A stretch of DNA of 64,000 bases from DASZWJ01 sp963813895. GTDB taxonomy: Bacteria; Pseudomonadota; Gammaproteobacteria; JAURND01. A program made the translations under genes and the position numbers. How positions within the stretch are numbered: position 1 is the first letter of the stretch; every line of letters starts with the position of its first letter. Positions 36,265-45,067 of this stretch are shown here, piece by piece. The notes below the pieces were generated by a model that was not told the origin of the DNA, did not search any database, and was given only the letters and a program-made list of their open reading frames with translations. The stretch is taken from the NCBI GenBank assembly GCA_963813895.1, contig CAWFAS010000002.1:186001-250000 (forward strand). The letters run 5' to 3'.

Positions 36265-36659
36265 TGATACAACCACATCAAATGAAAGGTTAGGATCGCG
36301 TATTCAAGACAATTTCCGAAGGAATACTTTTTAACCGCTTCAATTTTGTTATACATATAGCGCGCCTCGTTTTCCGATAGGAAAAAACTATTTATTATTC
36401 TTATTGATCGAACATCCGTTACACCTTTAAAGATGGCGACAGATTTTTCCAATAGTAATTTATTATTTTCGGGATCAGTGCTACTTTTAGCAATAAAAGA
36501 TTTAACTTTTTTTCTAACCGCTAAAAATAAAGCCATATCTGGATCTTTGGAGACCTGGTCAGTGAACACAGATTTTAAATCTTCTTTTTTTGATTCGTTT
36601 TTAAAAAAGCGATCGTGAATTTGCGATGCTTTATTTTCTCTGGGCGTGTGATCTGACAT
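36189..36659 (-). pseudogene. Truncated hypothetical protein with GNCLEYA motif
   Basis: ATG 36659 starts MSDHTPRENKASQIHDRFF. The protein is helical and charged up to KKYSFGNCLEYAILTFHLM. The GNCxEyA motif is typical of the active-site Cys in papain-like proteins found among effectors. Directly after it the frame runs antisense into the 3' end of the ankyrin gene (WLYHYNPGSPSRF...), and the expected His/Asp part of such a domain is missing. I infer a 3' truncation at about 36270-36300. Upstream, 36660-36911 holds no clear gene. Confidence 0.45.
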
Positions 36660-36911
36660 GAGGACATTCCAATAAATAGGTATATGAGATGACGTGATCC
36701 AGTCTGGATTTATGCGATTTCTAATGCGCCTCCACGTTTTGGCTTTTCCCCTCTGCTGTCTACGACAGAGGGTGAGCATGTTCAATTTAGCACGAACTGA
36801 AACACCCTCATCCCCGCACATCCAACGCAATTTGATTTTAAATAGATTACCAGTTAAATTGGCGAGGATCACCCAGGATTTGACCTCGTCCCCTCAAGTT
36901 AAGGAAATCAA

Positions 36912-38465
36912 ATGCACAATTATATACGAACTCCCTGCAAAGAGATTCCTATCGGTAAAGCTGTATCTTCTACGCAAGCAACTAAATATAAAAAATGGAC
37001 ATTATTGGCGACGATCTTAGGATCCAGTATAGCCTTTATTGATGGCAGCATAGTCAATATTGCGTTAGCAGCCATTCAAAATGCGCTGCATGCTTCAATT
37101 AATCAATTGCAATGGATAGTTGAGGCTTATTCGTTGACCTTAGCTGCTTTGCTCATCATTGGCGGATCATTGGGTGATATTTATGGTCGACGCCTTATTT
37201 TTTTAATTGGGCTATGTATTTTTACCATTGCTTCGATTGCGTGTGGATTAGCTTTGACGATGACGCAATTAATCACAGCGCGAACTATTCAAGGAATGGG
37301 GGCTGCACTACTGGTTCCAGGCAGCCTGGCGCTTATCAGCGCATCTTTTCCTGAGGAAGAACGAGGACAAGCCATTGGAACTTGGGCTGCATTTACTTCC
37401 ATCATGGCAGCCGCCGCTCCAATAGTGGGTGGCTGGCTGGTACAACATGCCACGTGGAAATGGATTTTTTTTCTAAATGTACCGTTAGCTATTATCGTTT
37501 TTATTATCACTTTAATTTACGTTGAGGAAAGTAAAAATGCGCAACGGAATGGAAAACTCGATATCCTAGGATCACTTCTTCTGATAGTTGGGCTGGGTAC
37601 CATTACTTTTGGATTCATCGAATGGCAAAAAAATTCTGGTATTCATTTTATGGTGGAAATTATCGGCATATGCGCACTGTCAGGATTTTTTTGGGTTGAA
37701 GCACGGAGTTCCTCTCCCATGCTACCGCTTAAAATCTTTCGTTCACGTAATTTCAGTGCGGCCAATCTGATTACCTTTTTTATATACTTTGCCCTGTATG
37801 GTATGCTTTTCTTTTTGCCTTTAGATTTAATTCAGATTCAAGGCTATACGGCAACCCAAGCCGGTGCGGCATTACTTCCACTCATCTTATCCATTTTTCT
37901 ACTGTCGCGATGGTCGGGTGGATTGGTCAAAAAGATAGGGGCTCGATTACCACTGGTGATTGGTCCTGCCATTACCGCTGTGGGTTATGGATTATTTATT
38001 GTTGCAAATACGGGTGATTCTTATTGGACCAGTTTTTTTCCTGCTGCAATCGTTTTGGGTATAGGTATGGCGATTAGTGTTGCGCCGCTTACTACGGTAG
38101 TCATGAACTCTATTGCTGAAAATTATGTTGGGGCAGCTTCAGGAGTCAATAACGCCATTTCTGAAATTGGCAGTCTTTTAGCAATCGCTATTCTTGGACT
38201 GGTGATGACCATGATTTTTAATCAACAACTGGAAACAAAGTTGAGAAACTCTTCTTTGCCCATCCAAGTTAAACAAGAAATTATTGCTCAGAAAAGTAAC
38301 TTAGCGGATATCAAAACCAGTGATCAGCTCGCCGCTCAAATCATACGAACATCTTTTATTGGAGGCTATGAGACGGTCTTATGGATTGCCGTTACATTTT
38401 CTTTGATGAGTTCATTAACAGCAGGAGTCTTTATCACCCCAAGCAGAGCAAAGCTTAACTCATAA
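36912..38465 (+). CDS. MFS drug:H+ antiporter, DHA2 family (14 TM)
   Basis: 517 aa. A short hydrophilic N-terminus precedes 14 predicted helices. DHA2 features: FIDGSIVNIALAAIQ in TM1, LGDIYGRRLIFLIG (motif A), RTIQGMGAALLVPGSLALI (motif B/C region) and PIVGGWL. EmrB/QacA-type transporters export hydrophobic toxic compounds; the substrate is unknown and no EmrA partner is adjacent. AAGGAAA precedes the ATG. It is convergent with the OmpA-like gene, overlapping by 6 bases. Confidence 0.87.
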   Translation: MHNYIRTPCKEIPIGKAVSSTQATKYKKWTLLATILGSSIAFIDGSIVNIALAAIQNALHASINQLQWIVEAYSLTLAALLIIGGSLGDIYGRRLIFLIGLCIFTIASIACGLALTMTQLITARTIQGMGAALLVPGSLALISASFPEEERGQAIGTWAAFTSIMAAAAPIVGGWLVQHATWKWIFFLNVPLAIIVFIITLIYVEESKNAQRNGKLDILGSLLLIVGLGTITFGFIEWQKNSGIHFMVEIIGICALSGFFWVEARSSSPMLPLKIFRSRNFSAANLITFFIYFALYGMLFFLPLDLIQIQGYTATQAGAALLPLILSIFLLSRWSGGLVKKIGARLPLVIGPAITAVGYGLFIVANTGDSYWTSFFPAAIVLGIGMAISVAPLTTVVMNSIAENYVGAASGVNNAISEIGSLLAIAILGLVMTMIFNQQLETKLRNSSLPIQVKQEIIAQKSNLADIKTSDQLAAQIIRTSFIGGYETVLWIAVTFSLMSSLTAGVFITPSRAKLNS

Positions 38466-39011
38466 GGGACCAGCTAATTCCACTATCTCCACACGCTGAT
38501 TTTGCGCACGCCCCTTATCAGTCTCATTAGTGGCTATCGGCGCTAATTGGGCTAAGCCTCGTGGGACCATGCGCCTGGCATCAATTCCGTAATTCTTAAT
38601 GAGCTCTACAACCAACGCCTGTGCTCGCCGTTGTGATAAGCTGAGATTATAGGTTAGCATTCCCAAATTATCGGTATGAACAGTAATAAAAACTCTAAGA
38701 TCTGGATTATTCTTTAATACTTTTGCTATTTCAGCCAGTTGCGGTATAGATTCGGATTTGACTTCTGTTTTATCAGAGGAGAATAAAATATTATAGAATA
38801 TCGCATGCCCATTTTTAACCAAATCCTGATTAATCTGATCGGCCTTCAGGGGGGGCATAGGGGCAAATGGCTGAGCATTGACTGTTACAGATTGAGGGGG
38901 ATTAATACTCCCGGTAACCGGTATAGATCCAACCGCAGCAAAAGCGGGGAGCAAAACTGCTGTGGAAGATATTACAAAACCAAGTATAAATATTAGACGA
39001 AAACGGGCCAT
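38460..39011 (-). CDS. OmpA-family peptidoglycan-associated protein
   Basis: 183 aa from ATG 39011 (AAAGGAA upstream). The signal peptide is residues ~1-25 (VLLPAFAAVG). A short Pro-rich segment is followed by the OmpA-like domain (~residues 70-178): LFSSDKTEVKSES, TVHTDNLG in place of the usual GHTDNxG, LSLSQRRAQALVVEL and GKGRAQNQRVEIV-type ending (DKGRAQNQRVEIV). It binds peptidoglycan in the periplasm. No lipobox and no beta-barrel. The start at 39107 would add 32 unlikely residues. Confidence 0.87.
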   Translation of the reverse strand: MARFRLIFILGFVISSTAVLLPAFAAVGSIPVTGSINPPQSVTVNAQPFAPMPPLKADQINQDLVKNGHAIFYNILFSSDKTEVKSESIPQLAEIAKVLKNNPDLRVFITVHTDNLGMLTYNLSLSQRRAQALVVELIKNYGIDARRMVPRGLAQLAPIATNETDKGRAQNQRVEIVELAGPL

Positions 39012-39170
39012 TGGTTGATTCCTTTCAATAATGTATACTGATCCATCTGTACCCCAAAATGCATTACATGCAACAAGGTGATCTAAGAAATAGTGCCAGA
39101 ACCCCACGTTTTATTCAATCTGAAATAGCTTACGGCAACTCAACTTTACCCGCGAGAGATGGAATCAGCT

Positions 39171-40931
39171 ATGCATGAAATACCATTTATACAAGATCTT
39201 GCTATTATTATGGCCACAGCGGGTATTGTCACTATCCTGTTTCATAAAATCAAGCAACCCATCGTACTGGGATATATTCTAGCTGGTGCTATTATTGGTC
39301 CCTATACACCTACTCTTATTTTTATAAGCGACCAAAACACTATTCGGATATTTTCTGAATTAGGCGTTATTTTTTTAATGTTTTCCTTGGGATTGGAATT
39401 CAGTCTACGCAAATTGATGAAAGTGGGTATTCCCGCTGTAGCAGCTGCCGTCTTGGAGATTGCTGTCATGATCTGGGTTGGCTATAAAATCGGTGGCTAT
39501 TTCAACTGGAACAGTACTGATTCTTTATTCTTGGGCGCGATGCTGGCTATTTCTTCTACGACCATCATCGTAAAAACATTAAGTGACCTATCTTTGACCA
39601 AAGAACATTTTGCGCAACTTATTTTTGGGATTTTAATAGTTGAGGATATTCTTGCCATTGCCATTCTGGCATTGCTCAGTAGTATGGGCACCAGTAACGT
39701 AATTAGCGTATCCCAAGTTGCGCTCACCCTAGGAAAGCTACTGCTATTTTTAATTGTATCGCTATGCATTGGCATTTTGACCGTACCACGTTTTTTATCA
39801 TACGTAGGTAAACTCCGGGGTGAAGAAACCCTACTCATAACAGTGCTAGGTTTGTGCTTTGGATTTTGCCTGTTAGTAGTCAAGTTACATTACAGCATTG
39901 TTCTAGGCGCTTTCATTATTGGCGCGGTTATCGCAGAATCCCGCCAAATTGCAGCTATCGAACGTCTAATAATTCCTTTGCGTGATATGTTCAGTGCAGT
40001 TTTTTTTGTTACCATCGGTTTAATGTTAGATCCAAGCGTATTAACTCAATATGCCTTCCCAATACTAGTCATTACTTTAGCCGTGGTTCTTGGAAAAGTA
40101 ATTACCTGTAGCTTTGGAATATTTATCACCGGACAGGGAGAAAGAACAGGATTGCGTGTCGGCATGGGATTAGCCCAAATTGGCGAATTTTCCTTTATTA
40201 TCGCTTCCTTAGGGTTATCACTTAATGTTACTTCTAAATTTTTGTATCCAATAGCTGTTTCTGTTTCGTCGCTTACGACATTGTTGACTCCCTATCTAAT
40301 TCGCTTGGCTGACCCCTTAGCAAATACAATCCATAAAAGACTGCCCAAACGGATTAGTTACGTAACGCAGATTTATACTACCTGGTTACGTGCTATACAA
40401 CATAACCGCCAGAAATCTGAGATTAAACGGGTGGTACAGAAAAGTCTTATTAATATATTTATAAATCTGGCATTGGTAGCAGCTATTTTCATTAGTATTT
40501 CTTATCTGCAGACCACTGTTTCCCAACAACTATTCGCACATTTAAGTAGTCAATTAAACAAAACCATCCTCTGGGCCAGTGCCTTAGTGTGTTCCCTACC
40601 CTTTCTGGTGGCCATTTACCGTAAGTTACAAGCATTAAGTATGATATTGGCTGAGTTCAGCGTAAGAAGGCACATTATCGGACGTTTCACTAACAAGGCC
40701 AGAAAAATTATCTCTGAAGTTATTCCCGTTTTTTCCATGACTGTTATCATGATTTTTATATTTATTTTAAGTTCTAGTATCTTACCTCGGATAGAGTTAC
40801 TGATTTTTATCATTGCAGGCGGTATTGTGTTATCGATATTGCTCTGGAATTGGTTTGTAAAATTCCATTCTCGATTGCAGATAAGTCTAATTGAAACTAT
40901 GAAAAAACATGACCATAAACCCCACCATTGA
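39171..40931 (+). CDS. CPA2-family monovalent cation:proton antiporter (KefB/YbaL-like, no RCK domain)
   Basis: 586 aa from ATG 39171 (590 from 39159). The first ~390 residues form the Na+/H+ exchanger domain (QPIVLGYILAGAIIGPYTP, LLLFSLGLEFS-type segment MFSLGLEFSLRKL, and LAISSTTIIVKTL, EDILAIAIL with the ion-site acidic residue). Instead of the TrkA-N nucleotide-binding domain usual for KefB and YbaL, the C-terminal ~190 residues carry four or five more hydrophobic segments. It probably exchanges K+ or Na+ for H+. Divergent from the OmpA-like gene. Confidence 0.85.
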   Translation: MHEIPFIQDLAIIMATAGIVTILFHKIKQPIVLGYILAGAIIGPYTPTLIFISDQNTIRIFSELGVIFLMFSLGLEFSLRKLMKVGIPAVAAAVLEIAVMIWVGYKIGGYFNWNSTDSLFLGAMLAISSTTIIVKTLSDLSLTKEHFAQLIFGILIVEDILAIAILALLSSMGTSNVISVSQVALTLGKLLLFLIVSLCIGILTVPRFLSYVGKLRGEETLLITVLGLCFGFCLLVVKLHYSIVLGAFIIGAVIAESRQIAAIERLIIPLRDMFSAVFFVTIGLMLDPSVLTQYAFPILVITLAVVLGKVITCSFGIFITGQGERTGLRVGMGLAQIGEFSFIIASLGLSLNVTSKFLYPIAVSVSSLTTLLTPYLIRLADPLANTIHKRLPKRISYVTQIYTTWLRAIQHNRQKSEIKRVVQKSLINIFINLALVAAIFISISYLQTTVSQQLFAHLSSQLNKTILWASALVCSLPFLVAIYRKLQALSMILAEFSVRRHIIGRFTNKARKIISEVIPVFSMTVIMIFIFILSSSILPRIELLIFIIAGGIVLSILLWNWFVKFHSRLQISLIETMKKHDHKPHH

Positions 40932-41046
40932 AACTCAAAAGATACAATCTTCACTTAATACATTTGGTTTCTATAGACAAAAACATTAAAAAATGATAAA
41001 AAACGACGCTCTTATCATTTTGGATCGTAGTCAACTTCAATGATTT

Positions 41047-41145
41047 ATCGTAACTATTCAGCATAGGCTAGCTTTCTCCCTTCTCCCGCAAGCGGGAGAA
41101 GGGGAGAAAGCCGACCCTCAATCTGGAGTGCTGAATAGTTACGAT
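41047..41145. repeat. 99-bp palindrome downstream of the antiporter
   Basis: Arms atcgtaactattcagca (41047-41063) and tgctgaatagttacgat (41129-41145) enclose ctttctcccttctcccgcaa ... ttgcggg-type inverse (gcgggagaaggggagaaag). The inner part is a shorter relative of 16593-16752. The rest of 40932-41320 holds no clear gene. Confidence 0.75.
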
Positions 41146-41320
41146 TTATCTAAATCTGACGTATAGATTTCTGTGCCCAACAAGTCTTATAATCCAGTAG
41201 AGGTTCCATTCTCTTCAGTGTTTCTTAAGGGACTTCCTCGGCATGAGGCATTTGCAAATCCGGTTTAGAAGTACATACAGTTACGATAAAAATAAAATTC
41301 GGTCGTTAGTGGAGAAACTT

Positions 41321-41638
41321 ATGTTGGGACAAGTACAACTTAGAAAAGAAATTGCCATACGCTTAAAACAAGCACGAAAAAACATTGGTTTTGATTCTGC
41401 TGAAGCATTTTGCCAACAAACTGGACTTTCAATGGATGGGTATCCGCGTCACGAGGACGGCAGCATTGCACTTCAAGCTTCACAAGCCATACAATACAGT
41501 AAATTGTTACATGTTTCTCTGCATTGGCTAATGTTCGGGGAGACGCAATTAAAGCCGCACCAAAGGTATAAACGCAGAGCTAACCCCAAAAAACCTGATG
41601 CCTCAAAGAAGAAAACTGCATCACGATTAAAATCCTAA
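41321..41638 (+). CDS. Small XRE-type helix-turn-helix protein
   Basis: 105 aa from ATG 41321, with TGGAGAAACTT giving a good ribosome site; an upstream in-frame ATG at 41243 lacks one. The sequence (REIAIRLKQARKNIGFDSAEAFCQQTGLSMDGYPRHEDG...SKLLHVSLHWLMFGE) matches the HTH_3 plan, helices 1-5, ending in a WLMFGE segment as in phage-type repressors. The tail is Lys/Arg-rich. Probably a DNA-binding regulator of unknown target. Confidence 0.65.
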   Translation: MLGQVQLRKEIAIRLKQARKNIGFDSAEAFCQQTGLSMDGYPRHEDGSIALQASQAIQYSKLLHVSLHWLMFGETQLKPHQRYKRRANPKKPDASKKKTASRLKS

Positions 41639-41705
41639 TTCCAAAAACCTAATTATAGAGTCTGCTCTTGCGGTACTTCTTTTCGAACCGCAGATCGAGG
41701 CATAT

Positions 41706-41764
41706 AGAAACCTCATTTCTGGGTCCCGCAGGACTGAGCAGGCTATAGCGTGAGCAGCAGTTAT
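41706..41764. repeat. Deletion relic of the 130-bp palindromic element
   Basis: Reads gaaacctcatttctgggtcc, then cgcaggactgagcaggctat and gtgagcagcagttat. This matches the centre plus right end of the element at 6264-6393 and 52591-52720 with the middle arm deleted. Confidence 0.55.
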
Positions 41765-41804
41765 CTTACATCAATCAATAGTCTTGGCATATACGCTATC
41801 AAAA

Positions 41805-42995
41805 TCAACTATATCTTCTAAGCGCATAAGCCAATAAAGGATCAAGCACTCTATACTGCCCTTTTTTTAATGCCGGAATAAGAGGGTCTTCATTTTTCAC
41901 GCGATGAACCATATCTTTATCCACTAAAGCTTTTACTCCAATTCTGACACTGGATAGTGGGAGACCGACCTCAGCTAAAAACTTTTGATTGCCAGGTTCG
42001 CTGACGGGTGTTTGTGCAATTGTTTTAAGAATATCTTGCTGATTTGCAGTAAGTTTTTCCAGTTCAGAAACTAATCGACGATCTTCAATTTCATAGCACA
42101 TCAGCCATGCATTCATAACATCATCCACTGTGGGCATTTGGCCGGACCGCTTGGAGTGTTTAAGATAAGCCGCTTCTCCATGCCAAATTTCGTTGCAGAG
42201 CATGTTAACATAAAAGGGATGTAATTCAGTCAGGCCAAAAATCCGGTTCAAAACTGACTGATCAATGGGTTTTCCCCATTTATCTTGCGCTGCATCCTGA
42301 ATGTAGGAAATATAATCCTTAGACGACATCCGATTCAATAGAATTTTGTCGCATAGCATATAAAGCGGTTTATTCTTATCATCAAATAATTCCAGCAACA
42401 GATGACGAGTGCTTCCTGAAAAGACGAAAACCAGATTTGAAGTATCCTGTGCAACATTGCGAATTGCGCCCTGGATGGATTTTGAATTTTCTGCATTGGC
42501 TATATCTTGAAATTCATCAAGGAAAAGCAAAATTTTCTTTTGTTTAGACTCGGCTAATTTAGCTAAAGACTTAAGTGAATCAAAAATTTGTTCCACGGGG
42601 TCAAATCCGGTCGTCTCATGTGATAATTGCAAGCCAAAGCCGCCAGCTTGCATTACGATTTTGAAATGACTGAAGAAGCCTTGCGCAGTAGTTAAGGCTT
42701 TTTGGGACAAGGGCATGATCTGGGAAATGACCTGAGCAATACCGTCAAGGATGCGTTTAGTAATGGCTTTGCCATCATGCGCCAGGAATAAATCGATGAA
42801 TGCACAAGGAATCCGCATATCCACTACAACCTGATGAACCAAACTGGATTTTCCGTAGCGTCTGGGTGACACCAGAACCGTGTGGCGGCTACGTTTAATA
42901 TTGTTGATTAACAAAGCCCGCTCTTTAATCCGATTACAGAAACGGGGCGCTTTGGCTAATTTGGAAGAGAAATAATCGATAAAAGTTAGTTTCAT
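41805..42995 (-). CDS. AAA ATPase of the archaeal-type (PF01637-like) family
   Basis: 396 aa. N-terminal conserved segment FCNRIKERALLINNI, Walker A VSPRRYGKSSLV (about residues 42-53), Walker B ILLFLDEFQDIA, a sensor-like FVFSGSTRHLL, then a C-terminal winged-helix-like region (LTANQQDILKTIAQTP...VGLPLSSVRIGVKALVDKDMV). Family members are of unknown function, often in variable genome regions and possibly part of mobile or defence modules. No partner gene is obvious; upstream (43019-43081) is a short tandem repeat. Confidence 0.8.
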   Translation of the reverse strand: MKLTFIDYFSSKLAKAPRFCNRIKERALLINNIKRSRHTVLVSPRRYGKSSLVHQVVVDMRIPCAFIDLFLAHDGKAITKRILDGIAQVISQIMPLSQKALTTAQGFFSHFKIVMQAGGFGLQLSHETTGFDPVEQIFDSLKSLAKLAESKQKKILLFLDEFQDIANAENSKSIQGAIRNVAQDTSNLVFVFSGSTRHLLLELFDDKNKPLYMLCDKILLNRMSSKDYISYIQDAAQDKWGKPIDQSVLNRIFGLTELHPFYVNMLCNEIWHGEAAYLKHSKRSGQMPTVDDVMNAWLMCYEIEDRRLVSELEKLTANQQDILKTIAQTPVSEPGNQKFLAEVGLPLSSVRIGVKALVDKDMVHRVKNEDPLIPALKKGQYRVLDPLLAYALRRYS

Positions 42996-43018
42996 AAAGT
43001 GATATTAGTGTATCCAAG

Positions 43019-43081
43019 GTTCAGGTGACCTGCAGCAGGTCACCTGCAGCATATGACCTGCAGCATATCACCTGCTGCAAG
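43019..43081. repeat. Short tandem/inverted repeat of 'acctgcagca'
   Basis: About five units of gacctgcagca/cacctgctgca in mixed orientation, for example ggtgacctgcagcaggtcac and then cctgcagcatatgacctgca. It lies directly upstream of the ATPase gene on the minus strand. Too short for a CRISPR; it could be a protein-binding iteron-like site or a simple expansion. Confidence 0.6.
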
Positions 43082-43167
43082 TTGGGTCAAACTAGAGGGC
43101 ATATTCCCATTATCCTTTCCCGGGCTTGGCGCCCGCGTTGCTATTAGGTGCTGATTTAATTACCACC

Positions 43168-43410
43168 ATGTCTCAAATTTTGGTTAACGCAACTGAAAAA
43201 CAAGAGATCGCCCAGCATCTGCTGCAAAAAGAAGGTGGAAGCAATGACAATGAACGTCTTGATCAAATAAAAATTAAAAGCTTATTTGCTGACGAAAGCC
43301 AGCATGACAAGCTCTTGAATGCTTATTTGGAATTAGCCCAAAGGGCCCAGCAACAACAGGATGAGGATTGTGAAAATAATAGCGGATTAAGCAGGGTGCT
43401 TCGCTCTTAA
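43168..43410 (+). CDS. Small hypothetical protein
   Basis: 80 aa from ATG 43168; no good ribosome site, and the frame is open further upstream without an ATG. Reads MSQILVNATEKQEIAQHLLQ..., hydrophilic, Gln/Asp-rich near the end (RAQQQQDEDCENNSG), no membrane segment. Not recognised. It could be a real small gene or the 3' end of a lost one. 43411-43658 downstream holds no gene, only the small palindrome tatacccgttcc-acata-ggaacgggtata at 43434-43462. Confidence 0.3.
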   Translation: MSQILVNATEKQEIAQHLLQKEGGSNDNERLDQIKIKSLFADESQHDKLLNAYLELAQRAQQQQDEDCENNSGLSRVLRS

Positions 43411-43658
43411 TTTTTTGGGTAACTCACCCCATATATACCCGTTCCACATAGGAACGGGTATAGAACACGTCGTCTCGACAGGGACGACGTACGAGTAGCT
43501 ATAATTTTTGACTGTTATCACACTCTTTTATCCAGATTTACAACTGGATTTGGTATTGGGAAATGCGCTTACATGAAGCTCAATCGCTAGACAGCAATGG
43601 CCGAGGCAAAATAATGCTCAATGCCTTGTTGCCAAGGATAAACTGTTATGCCATCTAA

Positions 43659-44355
43659 TTATTTACGATAAGGATCTCTACTGAAACACACCGCCTCACA
43701 ATTGCCGAAATCCTTGGCCAGCATCTTTAAATTTGTGCAATCCGCATACTGCACATTATCATTACTTTTAATTTCAATGAACAAAATCGGTTGACCCGGA
43801 CGCTCAACCACCAAATCAATTTCAGCCCCATCTTTAGTTTGTAGATATGAGAATCGGTATTCCCGATGAAAATAACTAGCTAACTGCCGGGATTGCAAAA
43901 TGATGAAGTGCTCGAATACCTCGCCATACAGGCTGGTCCTCTCTTGTAACGGCAAAGATAATTGCGCAGTTAAAGCTCTGACTATACCTGGATCAAAAAA
44001 ATAAAATTTGGGCGTTTTGCTTAAACGCTTACGAAAACAATGTTGAAATGCATTGAGAAAAAATCTCAATAGTAGTGGTTTCAATCAAATCATGCACTAC
44101 ATCCAAGAGCTTTGGCAATTTTTGTACTTGATCAATAATAACATGTTGAATGCGGTCAGGAAGTGCCCGAACTATAGCGGCCAATTCATCAGGATTTCTG
44201 TCAAAGCGGTTTTCTTCGGCAGGGCTGAGCAGATTAAGATATAAGGCATTAGAAAACCCGGGTAACTGTTTCACGAGGGTGGTTTTACCTGTGGCTCGCG
44301 GACCAAATAAGAAAAAACTCTCATCTTCAGGTAATTTTAACAGTCGATGTAGCAT
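43659..44355 (-). pseudogene. AAA_14/DUF4143 ATPase, internally deleted and frameshifted
   Basis: The 5' part (from ATG 44355) reads MLHRLLKLPEDESFFLFGPRATGKTTLV... with Walker A GPRATGKTT, up to LLDVVHDLIE. The 3' part, in another frame, has the typical DUF4143 end: KTPKFYFFDPGIVRALT, YGEVFEHFIILQSRQL, DGAEIDLVVERPG, FIEIKS. An intact member has about 380 residues; roughly 130 from the middle are missing here and the frame changes near 44050. Walker B reads HVIIDQVQK where DE is expected, so the catalytic Glu is Gln. Almost certainly inactive. Confidence 0.8.
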
Positions 44356-44496
44356 TGAATTTACCCCCTCTGGCGACAATTTCTATCCTAAAGTACTAAA
44401 TTGTTCGCCCATTTAGTATTTTAGGGAAGAAATAGTCGCCGGACGGACGCAAACCTTGCTCAGTTACCGTATTAGGCAATGTTAGGCGTGACGTTG

Positions 44497-44868
44497 CTAA
44501 AAATTTGTCATAGTTTCGGCTAATGACATTTCTAAGTTTTCAGTGGTAGATTTAAGCATTTCCAATGCTTTAAGTGTTTCGAGCTTAATGGATGTATCCA
44601 TACCCGGCATTAATAGATCCCATTTCTGTTTTCTAGAATCCATACTATTTCTCAAATCACGCAATTTAAACATGATATCACTTAGCTCTTCTTTATCATT
44701 TGGAAAGCTAGTTAATATCTTGACCTTTTCTTTGAGATAATTGACCTCTTTTGATAGCTCTTCGATATTATCAATAATTTCATTTTTAAGTGGTATTAAT
44801 CTTTGTTGCATTGTGGAGGTTTCTGGTTGATAAGCGATTGATTCTATTTTTCTCAATAAATTTGCCAT
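44497..44868 (-). CDS. Small coiled-coil hypothetical protein
   Basis: 123 aa; ATG 44868 with AGGAG about eight bases upstream and TATAAT 26 bases further up on the minus strand. Entirely helical with heptad-like spacing (NEIIDNIEELSKEVNYLKEKV; LETLKALEMLKSTTENLEM). No membrane segment or known domain. Divergent from the Ser-rich repeat protein at 45068. Possibly a partner or chaperone of a neighbouring secreted protein, but nothing in the sequence proves this. Confidence 0.6.
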   Translation of the reverse strand: MANLLRKIESIAYQPETSTMQQRLIPLKNEIIDNIEELSKEVNYLKEKVKILTSFPNDKEELSDIMFKLRDLRNSMDSRKQKWDLLMPGMDTSIKLETLKALEMLKSTTENLEMSLAETMTNF

Positions 44869-44981
44869 AAATTATCTCCTCTTTATATATAAAATTATAG
44901 CAAACTAATTAGCCGTGCGTACTTTACAGCCATTAATATTTAGGGCCTATTCACAATTCGCAATCACTTCACGCCATGCAC

Positions 44982-45001
44982 AATAATATTTTGTTAATAA
45001 T
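44982..45001 (+). promoter_or_regulatory. PmrA-like box and -10 upstream of the tandem-repeat protein
   Basis: aaTAATATT-tt-gTTAATAaT matches the tandem PmrA consensus at 7 of 9 positions in each half with 11-bp periodicity. TATTAT (45009-45014) follows after exactly 7 bp, the same spacing as at 33496-33528. A second -10 candidate, TATAAT, is at 45029-45034. Confidence 0.42.
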
Positions 45002-45067
45002 TTCAAGTTATTATGGAATTTACCTATTTATAATCTTGAACTAAATATAATCGTGAGGAGCTATTTT

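Noticed and set aside
43019..43081. Possible CRISPR array
   Set aside because: Units are about 10 bp, in mixed orientation, with no spacers and no cas genes nearby.
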